The position numbers and the translations under genes are program-made. 7,027 nt of DNA from Prolixibacteraceae bacterium UBA5740 (GTDB lineage Bacteria > Bacteroidota > Bacteroidia > Bacteroidales > Prolixibacteraceae). The stretch covers positions 1-7,027 of the forward strand of contig DIFU01000048.1 of assembly GCA_002419285.1 (NCBI GenBank), in the 5' to 3' direction. Within the stretch, counting starts at the first letter, position 1. Every line of letters starts with the position of its first letter. The notes under the pieces were generated by a model that was given only the letters and a program-made list of their open reading frames with translations, did no database searches and was not told the origin of the DNA. This document shows, piece by piece, positions 1-6,418 of this stretch.

Positions 1-70
1 GTGCAGGGAGCCATGTTGACCCGGCGCATAAAACACTTTTTTAAGTCTATATCAAACAACAAGTTATAGC
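1..70 (+). other. 5' flank, possibly the tail of an upstream gene
   Basis: Two forward frames are open from the window edge. One stops at TAG 67-69 after 22 codons, and another stops at TAA 42-44 after 13 codons. Either could be the last residues of an upstream co-directional gene, and the sequence cannot decide between them. No clear TTTG/TAnnTTTG promoter or strong ribosome binding site precedes the ATG at 71, so the glycosidase may be read from an upstream promoter as part of an operon. Confidence 0.2.
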
Positions 71-1855
71 ATGATGAAAATTACGCATTGGATAGCCGGT
101 TTTACATTTACATTGATTTTCGGGACTTCTTCCATTGCCCAAACGGCCATGGTCAATGTCGGTTCGCGTGATTTGAAAAGCCTGAACGGACAGTGGAGTG
201 TACTGATTGACCCAACGGGAATTGGAGACTGGCGACAGGTTTGGCTTGAAAAAAAGCCTGAAAAGAAGACTGATTTTTATGAGTACTCATTTCAGTGGGC
301 ACCTGAATTGAAGGTCCCGGGTGATTTTAATTCCCAAAAGCCTGAATTGACTTATTATGAAGGTACTGTATGGTATAAAAAGCAATTTGACTACACCCTG
401 AAGCAGGGAAAGAGATTGTTCCTTTATTTTGGGGCCGTGAATTATTTGGCTGATGTGTATTTAAACGGCGAAAAGATTGGGTCCCATGAAGGCGGATTTA
501 CTCCTTTCCAGTTTGAAATTACCGATCGGGTCAATAATGGCATCAACCATCTGGTTGTCAAGGTAAACAACAATCGCCAGCATAACGGATTGCCTGGCAA
601 CGGGTACGACTGGATGAATTTTGGAGGGATCACCCGTGACGTTTACCTTATTGAAACCAACCATACCTATATCTCGGATTATTCCATTCAACTAAAAAAA
701 GGAAGTCTTGAAACCATTCTTGGCTGGATTCAATTAGACGGCAACCAATCCGGGCAAACCATTCAAGTAAAAATACCCGAACTCGATCTTGTCTATCAAA
801 CCCAATCAGGCAAGAATGGGTTGGCCAATATTGAATTGTCTTCAAATTTCGAACTCTGGTCGCCCCAAAACCCCAAACTTTACAAGATCACCATTGAAAG
901 TGAAACAGATACCATCGATGACCTTATCGGATTCAGGAGTATCGAAGTCGATGGAAACAAAATATTGCTGAACAAGGAGCCTGTCTTTCTGAAAGCGGTG
1001 AACATTCATGAGGAAAATCCCTATTCGGGAACCAGGGCATATTCCATTGAAGATGCCCTTATCCTTTTAAATGCAGCCAAAGAACTGGGATGCAACCTGG
1101 TGCGGCTTGCCCACTATCCCCATAACGAAAACATGGTGAAAGAGGCTGAGAAAATGGGGTTGATGGTGTGGGATGAATTACCGATATACCAGCACATTGA
1201 ATTTGCCGACAGCCTTATGCCCCAAAAAATGGAAATCATGCTCAAAGAAATGGTGCATCGCGACAAAAACCGATGCGGGGTAATTATCTGGAGCCTTTCG
1301 AACGAAACCTATTCTTTCACCCCAATGCGCGATAAGGCATTGATTGAGTTGACCCAAAAATGCAGGGCATTGGATTCGACAAGATTAATTACCCATGTGA
1401 TCAACACCCAGGGATATAATGATAACACCTTCCATGTATGGGACTCCCTTTATCAGTATTCGGATTTGATCGCGCTCAATGAATATATCGGTTGGTATGT
1501 CCCATGGCAAGGCAATCCATCGGAAACAAAATGGAACATGGTTTACCCCGGCAAACCGGTGTTTATTTCTGAATTTGGGGGAGAGGCCCTCCATGGCGAC
1601 CACACCGGGCCGACCGACGAAGCTGCCTACTGGACCGAAGCTTACCAGGAAGACATATACAAAAAGCAAATCGAGATGTTTAACACTGTACCCGATTTGG
1701 TTGGAGTTTGTCCGTGGCTATTGTTCGATTACCTATCCCTGGGCAGGATGCACCCCATCTACCAAAACGGATATAACAGAAAAGGCTTGTTGTCGGAAAA
1801 GGGAGAAAAGAAAAAAGCCTGGTATATCATGAATGAATATTACAGGAATAACTAA
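71..1855 (+). CDS. Secreted glycoside hydrolase family 2 protein (beta-glucuronidase/beta-galactosidase type)
   Basis: This is a retaining exo-glycosidase of the GH2 fold that removes a terminal beta-linked sugar from an oligosaccharide or glycoside, probably in the periplasm. Residues 1-24 form a signal peptide (hydrophobic core GFTFTLIFGTSSIA, cleavage near AQ/T), with no lipobox. Three domains follow: a jelly-roll sugar-binding domain at about 34-195 (WYKKQF, ADVYLNGEKIG, GGFTPFQFEIT), an Ig-like domain at about 198-290, and a TIM barrel from about 293 (FLKAVNIHE, LVRLAHYPHNE). The acid/base is E412 in IIWSLSNET and the nucleophile is E501 in VFISEFGGEA. Both are intact. The NRKG at 569-572 matches the N-x-K motif that binds the glucuronate carboxylate in beta-glucuronidases, but related motifs occur in other GH2 enzymes, so the substrate stays open. 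The length of 594 residues is normal for a three-domain GH2. ATG codons at 71 and 74 are both possible starts. No SusC/SusD pair is visible in the window. Confidence 0.93.
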   Translation: MMKITHWIAGFTFTLIFGTSSIAQTAMVNVGSRDLKSLNGQWSVLIDPTGIGDWRQVWLEKKPEKKTDFYEYSFQWAPELKVPGDFNSQKPELTYYEGTVWYKKQFDYTLKQGKRLFLYFGAVNYLADVYLNGEKIGSHEGGFTPFQFEITDRVNNGINHLVVKVNNNRQHNGLPGNGYDWMNFGGITRDVYLIETNHTYISDYSIQLKKGSLETILGWIQLDGNQSGQTIQVKIPELDLVYQTQSGKNGLANIELSSNFELWSPQNPKLYKITIESETDTIDDLIGFRSIEVDGNKILLNKEPVFLKAVNIHEENPYSGTRAYSIEDALILLNAAKELGCNLVRLAHYPHNENMVKEAEKMGLMVWDELPIYQHIEFADSLMPQKMEIMLKEMVHRDKNRCGVIIWSLSNETYSFTPMRDKALIELTQKCRALDSTRLITHVINTQGYNDNTFHVWDSLYQYSDLIALNEYIGWYVPWQGNPSETKWNMVYPGKPVFISEFGGEALHGDHTGPTDEAAYWTEAYQEDIYKKQIEMFNTVPDLVGVCPWLLFDYLSLGRMHPIYQNGYNRKGLLSEKGEKKKAWYIMNEYYRNN

Positions 1856-1956
1856 CCGGGCAACCGAAAACTTTAAGATTGCCCTGGCCAATGGCAGGAT
1901 TATTGATAACCTCGACAAGTAAAGTATTCTAAAAACAACCAATCAATTTAAACCAA

Positions 1957-2793
1957 ATGAAAAATTTCCTTGCAATATCCATCCTGGCCATCCTGATCGC
2001 TTCATGCAATCAGCGGCAGTCCGACGACGTTTCCTTTGAGGTTGCCGATATGGAAGCAGAAATGATGCCCATTACCCGTCAGACCATGGATGCGCCACCA
2101 GCATCCATCGATCCGACAGTGACGCCTGAGGTGATCAAGAAAAAGATCATCAGGGATGGGCGGTTAGGACTTCGGGTTACGGAGCTGGAGAAAACCAAAA
2201 CCCGGATCGACACATTGGTAAAAGCCAACGGGGCATATTATGCCAACGAGAGCTTTAACAACTCCGATTGGGAATCGTCCTTCAACCTGAAAATCAGGAT
2301 TCCAAGCGTGAATTTCGAAAAGTTCATTTCCGGAATTGAGGCCGGTGAGGGCGAAGTCCTTTACAAGGTGATTGATGCCCGCGACGTGACCTCCCAGTTT
2401 ATCGATCTGGAAACCCGGCTTGAAAACAAACGGAATTACCTGATACGTTATAACGATTTGTTGAAAAAAGCCAACAGTGTCAAAGACATACTCGAGATCG
2501 AAGAAAAAATAAGGGTACTCGAAGAGGAAATCGATAGCACCACAGGACAGTTGAAATATTTGAGCGACCTGGTCAACTACAGCACCCTCGACCTGACCCT
2601 GACGAAACAGAAGGATTTTAAATACAATCCCGAAAAGCGGGCCAAATTCTCTGAAAGATTCAAGCAATCCATCTCTAAGGGCTGGTTCGAATTTGTCGAT
2701 TTCGTGCTCTTTATGATCAAGATCTGGCCATTCTGGATCATCATCGCAGTCATGGTTTATTTCTGGAGAAAATTCAGAAAGGCCAGAAAGTAA
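1957..2793 (+). CDS. DUF4349 domain lipoprotein with coiled coil and C-terminal membrane helix
   Basis: This 278-residue protein has a lipoprotein signal peptide with the lipobox IASC (C17 is the acylated cysteine). A low-complexity linker runs to about residue 60. The DUF4349 domain spans about 62-265, with an opening beta strand (IIRDGRLGLRVTELEKT), the family-like stretch NLKIRIPSVNFEKFI, and RDVTSQFIDLETRLENKR leading into a helical coiled coil at about 150-205 (EIEEKIRVLEEEIDS). The closing strand is YSTLDLTL. A transmembrane helix follows at about 246-269 with a basic end (RKFRKARK). This layout of lipid anchor, periplasmic coiled coil and C-terminal helix is typical of the family, whose biochemical role is not established. 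The leader is A-rich with no clear Shine-Dalgarno sequence. The gene lies 101 bases after the GH2 gene on the same strand, and a functional link is not evident. Confidence 0.88.
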   Translation: MKNFLAISILAILIASCNQRQSDDVSFEVADMEAEMMPITRQTMDAPPASIDPTVTPEVIKKKIIRDGRLGLRVTELEKTKTRIDTLVKANGAYYANESFNNSDWESSFNLKIRIPSVNFEKFISGIEAGEGEVLYKVIDARDVTSQFIDLETRLENKRNYLIRYNDLLKKANSVKDILEIEEKIRVLEEEIDSTTGQLKYLSDLVNYSTLDLTLTKQKDFKYNPEKRAKFSERFKQSISKGWFEFVDFVLFMIKIWPFWIIIAVMVYFWRKFRKARK

Positions 2794-2807
2794 AATTAGC
2801 CGGGAAC

Positions 2808-2860
2808 AATAACCAGGATGCTGCGTTGGGCGTTTCACGCCTGTCAGCATCCTGGTTATT
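2808..2860. terminator. Long two-part hairpin between convergent genes, likely bidirectional terminator
   Basis: A perfect 16-bp inverted repeat, AATAACCAGGATGCTG at 2808-2823 and its complement at 2845-2860, encloses a 21-base loop. The loop carries a second small stem, GGCGT at 2829-2833 with ACGCC at 2837-2841. It starts 14 bases after the DUF4349 stop and ends 17 bases before the stop of the convergent membrane protein gene, which is the place for a shared terminator. No long T run follows on either strand, so termination is inferred from position and stem strength. Confidence 0.7.
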
Positions 2861-2877
2861 CAGGGCTGGCATTTATT

Positions 2878-3183
2878 CTATTCGGTTTTTCTTAAAGCCC
2901 TATTCCCAACCTTAAATGCAATACCAACAAAGATTATTATAATCCCAAATGTCAGATAGTCCCATTCACCCCTGAAATTCATGGATGGCAAACTGCTGTA
3001 AGATCCCATACCACTGTTTCGACTATTGATTTGGGAAAATAAAAATTGAAAAATATTGGCAATCACAAATCCAAATCCAGAGATATAGAATAACTTGCCC
3101 AAAATGGTCAACAGGTCCGATATATCGTCTTTTTGCCTGCTGGCCTCTTTGTCAATGAATTTGATGATAACCAATTGGATCAT
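2878..3183 (-). CDS. Small two-helix membrane protein, unknown function
   Basis: I do not recognise a family. With the ATG at 3181-3183 the product has 101 residues: a charged N-terminal stretch (KFIDKEASRQKDDIS), a hydrophobic segment at about 28-48 (LFYISGFGFVIANIFQFLF), a polar Ser/Gly/Asn loop, a second hydrophobic segment at about 79-92 (YLTFGIIIIFVGIAF) and a basic tail (RALRKTE). Both ends probably face the cytoplasm. In-frame starts further upstream are ATG at 3229-3231 and 3226-3228 and GTG at 3256-3258. The GTG start would leave only 15 bases to the divergent gene at 3274 and would translate a poly-T tract as Phe-rich sequence, so I prefer the shorter form. The gene is convergent with the DUF4349 gene and divergent from the TPR gene. 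Confidence 0.55.
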   Translation of the reverse strand: MIQLVIIKFIDKEASRQKDDISDLLTILGKLFYISGFGFVIANIFQFLFSQINSRNSGMGSYSSLPSMNFRGEWDYLTFGIIIIFVGIAFKVGNRALRKTE

Positions 3184-3273
3184 TTGTGGTAACTTTAAAG
3201 ACCAAACTGAAAATATGGGTGAAAACATCATTCTGAAAAAAAAACCAAAAAACCACACCTACAACCTGACAAT

Positions 3274-4074
3274 ATGAAAAATAAACTATTTCTGTTAATC
3301 GCACTATTGGCTGGCATTACCTTTGCCGGCAATGCCCATACTGAACGAAATAACCAGTCCACTGCAACCCCGGAAAATAGCCTGATTGGCAAGTGGGTGC
3401 GGATTGGCCAGGCAGGACCAGTCGCCTTTGAATTCAAGGCCAACGGGATGGTCGAGGGTGATTTTGGCAATGACCAGACCGTTGATGTCGTTACAGGTTA
3501 TGAATTATCGGGCGACACCGTCAAATTTATCGACAAGGAATGGCAAATGTGCCAGGGATATGGGCTGTACAAGGTTTTTCAAACCGAATACTATGTATCA
3601 TTCGACTTGATAGAGGACGAGTGTGGTGGAAGGATATCCACTACCATGGGATTTTGGACACGTCCCGAATTCAAGGACTTTTTAAAGACGCTCGATGATG
3701 AAATATCAAAATCGCCGAAGCCTGAAAACTACCTGGCCAGGGCAAGGATCCTTCTGGCAACAGGCATGGTCAAACAGGCCAAAGATGATTTTGACCACTA
3801 TTTGCTGACCGACACACTCGATGCAAGGGTCTATGTAAACAGGGCCGGCACCCGGTTTCCCAACGACCTCAAAGGCGTGGTATCCGATTGCGACAAAGCC
3901 ATATCACTTGACCCCACCCAAAAGAATGCATACTTCCTCAGGGGATTGGCACGGTACGAACTGGGCGAAAAAGAGCAGGGTTGCGAGGACTTCAGCAAAG
4001 CCATCGAACTGGGCTTTTCGGTCCTTCGAATCGCCGAAGAGGAAAAGTGCATTGAATATTGGGAGAAAAAATAG
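3274..4074 (+). CDS. Exported lipocalin-like and TPR-repeat protein
   Basis: This 266-residue protein starts with a signal peptide (about 1-21, KLFLLIALLAGITFAGNA). The first half, about 36-130, reads as a small beta barrel of the lipocalin-like type: it opens with LIGKWVRIG, strands such as VAFEFKANGMVEGDF follow, and it ends in GFWTR. The two cysteines C93 and C117 could pair. From about 150 to 250 there are TPR helices: ENYLARARILLATGMVKQAKDDF, a divergent middle unit ending in CDKAISLDP, and a clear last unit AYFLRGLARYELGEKEQGCEDF followed by SKAIELG. TPRs usually bind protein partners, so a periplasmic scaffold role is a fair guess, with no specific partner indicated. The leader is A-rich (3232-3252) without a strong Shine-Dalgarno sequence. 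A Crp-like gene remnant starts 16 bases after the stop, which suggests the two were once co-transcribed. Confidence 0.82.
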   Translation: MKNKLFLLIALLAGITFAGNAHTERNNQSTATPENSLIGKWVRIGQAGPVAFEFKANGMVEGDFGNDQTVDVVTGYELSGDTVKFIDKEWQMCQGYGLYKVFQTEYYVSFDLIEDECGGRISTTMGFWTRPEFKDFLKTLDDEISKSPKPENYLARARILLATGMVKQAKDDFDHYLLTDTLDARVYVNRAGTRFPNDLKGVVSDCDKAISLDPTQKNAYFLRGLARYELGEKEQGCEDFSKAIELGFSVLRIAEEEKCIEYWEKK

Positions 4075-4090
4075 TAAAATCGAAACACCA

Positions 4091-4255
4091 ATGATGAACA
4101 GCAAGCTGATCTATTATTTCAGGAAATGGACCGACATCTCGGAGGAGGCCGAAGTCATCATCCTCTCGGCATTTGAGCCGGCATCGGTAAAGAAGAAGAA
4201 GGATTTGCTCGAACCGGGTGAGGTGTGCCAATACCTCTATTTCATCGTCAAGTGA
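4091..4255 (+). pseudogene. N-terminal fragment of a Crp/Fnr-family regulator
   Basis: Two ATG codons at 4091 and 4094 open a 54-codon reading frame ending at TGA 4253-4255. The text fits the first part of the cyclic-nucleotide-binding-like domain of Bacteroidota Crp/Fnr regulators: YYFRKWTDISEEAEVIILSAF, a Lys-rich VKKKKDLLEPGE, and VCQYLYFIVK just where intact proteins continue with a glycine and the next strand. The rest of the sensor domain and the whole helix-turn-helix domain are missing, whereas intact members have about 190-200 residues. Translation could still give a short peptide, but it could not bind DNA as a Crp protein does. The family call rests on motif memory. Confidence 0.7.
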
Positions 4256-4375
4256 GACGTTGACGTCGACCGCTCAAAATACGATGTGCGTTACGGCTCC
4301 AACTCTTTCTTCGGAAATCTGGACGACAATGCGATCAGCGACATTTTCACGCTCGACATCGCCCTTTTACTGTAA
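4256..4375 (+). pseudogene. C-terminal fragment of a YceI-family protein, fused in frame after a stop
   Basis: Directly after the TGA that ends the Crp-like fragment, the same frame stays open for 39 codons to TAA 4373-4375. The text VDRSKYDVRYGS, SFFGNL, AISDIFTLDIALLL fits the last beta strands of Bacteroidota YceI-like proteins, which end in a conserved (Y/F)-x-(V/I)-RYGS...FF-x-NL-x-D-x-x-I-x-D-x-FTL pattern. YceI proteins are lipocalin-like beta barrels that bind isoprenoid-type lipids. The N-terminal three quarters are missing and the fragment has no start codon of its own. Its position suggests that a deletion joined the head of the regulator gene to the tail of a downstream yceI-like gene. 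Confidence 0.65.
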
Positions 4376-4746
4376 AAAGAAACAGCAATAGTTTAGCATA
4401 TTTAGGAGTTCAGTAACCAAAAGGTTATGAAACTTCTTTTTTATCCAAGCACATCGCAACCGGTGCCATAATAAAAACAGAAGTGTAAGAGTATCCAATG
4501 GGATTGATCGGGGAGAAACAAAATAGTCACCAGAATTTCTCTTGAGACCCAAAAGGCCAAATTCTCTACTTTGAGTGACTCTTAATAAGTTAGGAGGTCA
4601 CAAAACCTTTCTTTTTCAGGTTCCGATATGTCTGATTTGCATGAGTGATACATCCTTTTTGCAGATCTCTTACTACAGGTTTCTTCCTGAACAGGCCATT
4701 ATTAAATCCGGAGCCGGGTCTTATATTGGATATATATTTAATAGTT

Positions 4747-4792
4747 CTTTATTACATCTCGTATAGTGAACATTATACAAGATGTAATAAAG
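4747..4792. repeat. 19-bp imperfect palindrome with 8-base loop
   Basis: CTTTATTACATCTCGTATA at 4747-4765 pairs with TATACAAGATGTAATAAAG at 4774-4792, with 18 of 19 positions complementary and loop GTGAACAT at 4766-4773. It is AT-rich and no T run follows on either strand, so a standard terminator is less likely than an operator, a recombination site or an end-to-end remnant of a small mobile element. Nothing recognisable flanks it. Confidence 0.6.
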
Positions 4793-4828
4793 ATGCGTCA
4801 AAATTACGTCTAATTACCTAACTTGTAC

Positions 4829-4910
4829 CGAATGGGGTTGCACCCTAAAAGGGACTTATTCACTGGTGGCCTGATGCTGTAGGTCAAAATGTAGCCCCAT
4901 TGGTCAGATT
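4829..4910. mobile_element. Possible insertion-sequence end remnant or structured element
   Basis: AATGGGGTTGCA (4831-4842) can pair with TGTAGCCCCATT (4890-4901) through 10 Watson-Crick pairs and 2 G-T wobbles. The stem can be extended by ACC/GGT after skipping one base. Inside lies a small CCCT-AAA-AGGG hairpin and the repeat-like pieces CTGGTGGCCTGATG, AGGTCAAAATG and TTGGTCAGATT. The recurrent GGTCA-type pieces with ACCGAATGGGG resemble, from memory, the multi-repeat ends of some Bacteroidota IS21-like elements. No transposase gene is present. A structured RNA is the alternative reading, and both are weak. Confidence 0.22.
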
Positions 4911-5036
4911 CACTATATTAATAAAAAACGGAACTGAATAATTGGATTATTGATTGGTTTAGTGTCTCTTTGATGCTCAGCGATCCCATCCAGAATGGTA
5001 TCCCAATCATCAGCATACTGTCGGGTACTGTGCTTA

Positions 5037-5060
5037 GGCCATGACCAACAGCTCATGGCC
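5037..5060 (-). terminator. Hairpin downstream of the transporter gene
   Basis: GGCCATGA (5037-5044) and TCATGGCC (5053-5060) form a perfect 8-bp stem around an 8-base loop. It sits about 30 bases after the stop of the minus-strand transporter gene and is GC-rich at its base. There is no T run after it, so termination is inferred from position and symmetry. Confidence 0.4.
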
Positions 5061-5089
5061 GGTTAAAAGATTCCCTGTTTTAAATGCCA

Positions 5090-6118
5090 TCAGAAACCGA
5101 AAAACAGGCCCGCGGCCCCTGCAACCAAAGCATAGGCAATATTGATGACTTTAACGATGAGAAATGTCTTTTTTGATTCGGCCAGCATGGGTAACATACC
5201 ATGCCCATCCTGTGAAATTGAATTGGCCATAAGGATGCTGAAAGGAATGGTTCCGGAAGCAAAAAGGGTTACAAAAACCAAGTGAGGCCCTGATTCAGGG
5301 ATCATTCCCAGCAACACGGCAATGACCAATACCGCCCACATATTGTTGGATATCCATGCCTCCACATTGAAAAAGTGATTCAGGAAATGCATCCCTACCA
5401 GAATACCAAAAACCCATAAAAAGATACGGGGCAGGTGAACCTTGACAATATGGTCCCAGATATGTTTCTCCAAGAAATGGTCAGGTACGGTTCCCACGAT
5501 GAAGAGTACAAAAGTGAAAGAGATCATCAGGGTAATCTTGACCCACATTTCTGCGTTCCCCGACAAAAGCCCTGTCATCAGGCCAATGATCAGCGAGATG
5601 ATGCCCGCCGCAATTGCCAGGCGCGCCAAGGAAGGATGAACCAACTGTGGCCAGAATTGATCTTTCTGAAAGCACTTGCAGTTATTGTCTTCGTGTAAAA
5701 CCAGGCTATGCTCCGATAACTCCTTTACAATACCTTTAACCTTAAACATCTTGTCGGTTAGGTAACCCGCGAGAATTCCGATCAGCAGCAGGATCAGCGT
5801 CAATAGGGTGGCCTGCCGGGGAAACATGGCGAACATCACAAAAGCCTCGTCACCACTGGTGGCAATCATGGTGGCTACCACCGCCCCCAAAGAAACCAGC
5901 TGGTGAGTATACAATGCCACCACTACAAAGGCACCCAGGCAACCCGGTATCGCTCCCAATACTCCGGATATGAGATATTGCTTCCATTTGCTTCCCGTCA
6001 GGTGTTTCTGCCATAACCCTTTCGACTGGACATTGATGTACTCGATCAACACCATCATGATAAACACAAATCCTGAAATCATGATCGATTTTAGAAACAA
6101 CCTATAAATCTCTTCCAT
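5090..6118 (-). CDS. Polytopic metal exporter, putative 10TM heavy-metal/manganese transporter family
   Basis: This 342-residue inner-membrane protein has about nine or ten hydrophobic segments in two halves around a polar central loop. It matches the family once named putative 10TM heavy-metal exporter (PF11449-like, annotated variously as arsenic efflux protein or putative manganese transporter). Both halves carry a Pro-containing signature: GAIPGCLGAF at 55-64 followed by TSGDEAFVMF, and GMIPESGPHLVF at 271-282 followed by SISQDGHGMLP at 300-310. Such paired motifs with acidic, Ser and His residues are likely to line the ion path. The central loop contains H142, C147 and C149 (HEDNNCKCF), a plausible metal ligand set. 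The substrate is not proven for this family, so manganese, arsenic or another metal stays open. The gene follows a small zinc-ribbon gene by 27 bases on the same strand. TGA is taken as the real stop, since GLFFGF is a natural end. Confidence 0.82.
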   Translation of the reverse strand: MEEIYRLFLKSIMISGFVFIMMVLIEYINVQSKGLWQKHLTGSKWKQYLISGVLGAIPGCLGAFVVVALYTHQLVSLGAVVATMIATSGDEAFVMFAMFPRQATLLTLILLLIGILAGYLTDKMFKVKGIVKELSEHSLVLHEDNNCKCFQKDQFWPQLVHPSLARLAIAAGIISLIIGLMTGLLSGNAEMWVKITLMISFTFVLFIVGTVPDHFLEKHIWDHIVKVHLPRIFLWVFGILVGMHFLNHFFNVEAWISNNMWAVLVIAVLLGMIPESGPHLVFVTLFASGTIPFSILMANSISQDGHGMLPMLAESKKTFLIVKVINIAYALVAGAAGLFFGF

Positions 6119-6145
6119 GATTCTTAACCGATTTAATGACTATAA

Positions 6146-6388
6146 CTATTTCTTTTTCAACAACTCTTCGCGAACCATGGTATGTCCGCACTGCGGACAT
6201 TTTAGGGAAGTACACTTTTCACCCTGCTGATGTGCCACTTTGGCGCCACATTTGGCACAGATGCAGTATCCGCCGGTCCCGAAAGCCCCACCCTTGTTTC
6301 TTCCTTGTCCGTTTCCTCTGCCCAGTCCCCGGCCGTTTCCCAGACCCAAACCACGGCCGCTCCCCTGGGTACTCCCAAAAATGTTCAT
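6146..6388 (-). CDS. Small Gly/Arg-rich zinc-ribbon protein
   Basis: This 80-residue protein has two parts. Residues 9-39 are a Gly-rich, Arg/Asn-spaced low-complexity tail (GRGLGLGNGRGLGRGNGQGR). Residues 41-75 form a compact zinc-ribbon or rubredoxin-like unit: C42, C44 and C47 (YCICAKCG), then H53, C59 (GEKCT), and C64 and C67 (KCPQCG), ending in TMVREE. This pattern, CxCxxCG...HxxGxxC...CPxCG...MVRE, recurs in small metal-binding proteins of anaerobes, often beside metal-cofactor or metal-transport genes. Metal binding is strongly suggested, while a role as chaperone, buffer or sensor is inference. Start ATG 6386-6388 has TTAAGAG just before it. The gene lies between the transposase-domain gene (30 bases upstream) and the transporter (27 bases downstream). 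Confidence 0.82.
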   Translation of the reverse strand: MNIFGSTQGSGRGLGLGNGRGLGRGNGQGRNKGGAFGTGGYCICAKCGAKVAHQQGEKCTSLKCPQCGHTMVREELLKKK

Positions 6389-6418
6389 CTCTTAATCGTT
6401 TTGTGGTTTTTATCCATT

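Larger units (their letters stand above)
4376..5089. other. Gene-poor region of about 700 bases
   Basis: No reading frame here looks like a real protein. The longest ones (61 codons on - at 4367-4552, 63 codons on + at 4575-4766) are rich in Leu, Phe, Cys and Trp, have no recognisable motif and no sensible start context. A small hairpin, TAACC-AAAA-GGTTA at 4414-4427, is followed by a T-rich stretch (4434-4442) and could be a weak terminator for the broken genes upstream. A consensus-like AGGAGGT at 4592-4598 has no start codon at useful distance. The palindrome, the insertion-sequence-like block and the hairpin near 5050 are listed separately. It reads as decayed or rearranged DNA. Confidence 0.6.

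Noticed and set aside
1385..1669. 94-codon minus-strand frame and 117-codon plus-strand frame inside the GH2 gene
   Set aside because: Both overlap the catalytic barrel coding sequence and have no family features.
2164..2850. 228-codon open frame on the minus strand opposite the DUF4349 gene
   Set aside because: It mirrors the codon pattern of the real gene, has no recognisable motif, and runs through the terminator hairpin.
3190..3197. TAACTTTA as a -7 promoter element for the TPR gene
   Set aside because: It lacks the final G, and the nearest upstream TTTG (3160-3163) is 26 bases away, which is too far for a good match.
4367..4552. 61-codon minus-strand frame in the gene-poor region
   Set aside because: Composition is Leu/Phe/Cys/Trp-rich, there is no domain signal, and it overlaps the tail of the YceI-like fragment.
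4575..4766. 63-codon plus-strand frame with an AGGAGGT-like sequence nearby
   Set aside because: The AGGAGGT lies inside the frame rather than before its start, and the residues show no known motif.
5066..5092. Read-through of the transporter's TGA as selenocysteine, adding eight residues after it
   Set aside because: The TGA follows a natural hydrophobic C-terminus (GLFFGF), the extension has no motif, and I saw no convincing bacterial SECIS hairpin right after it.
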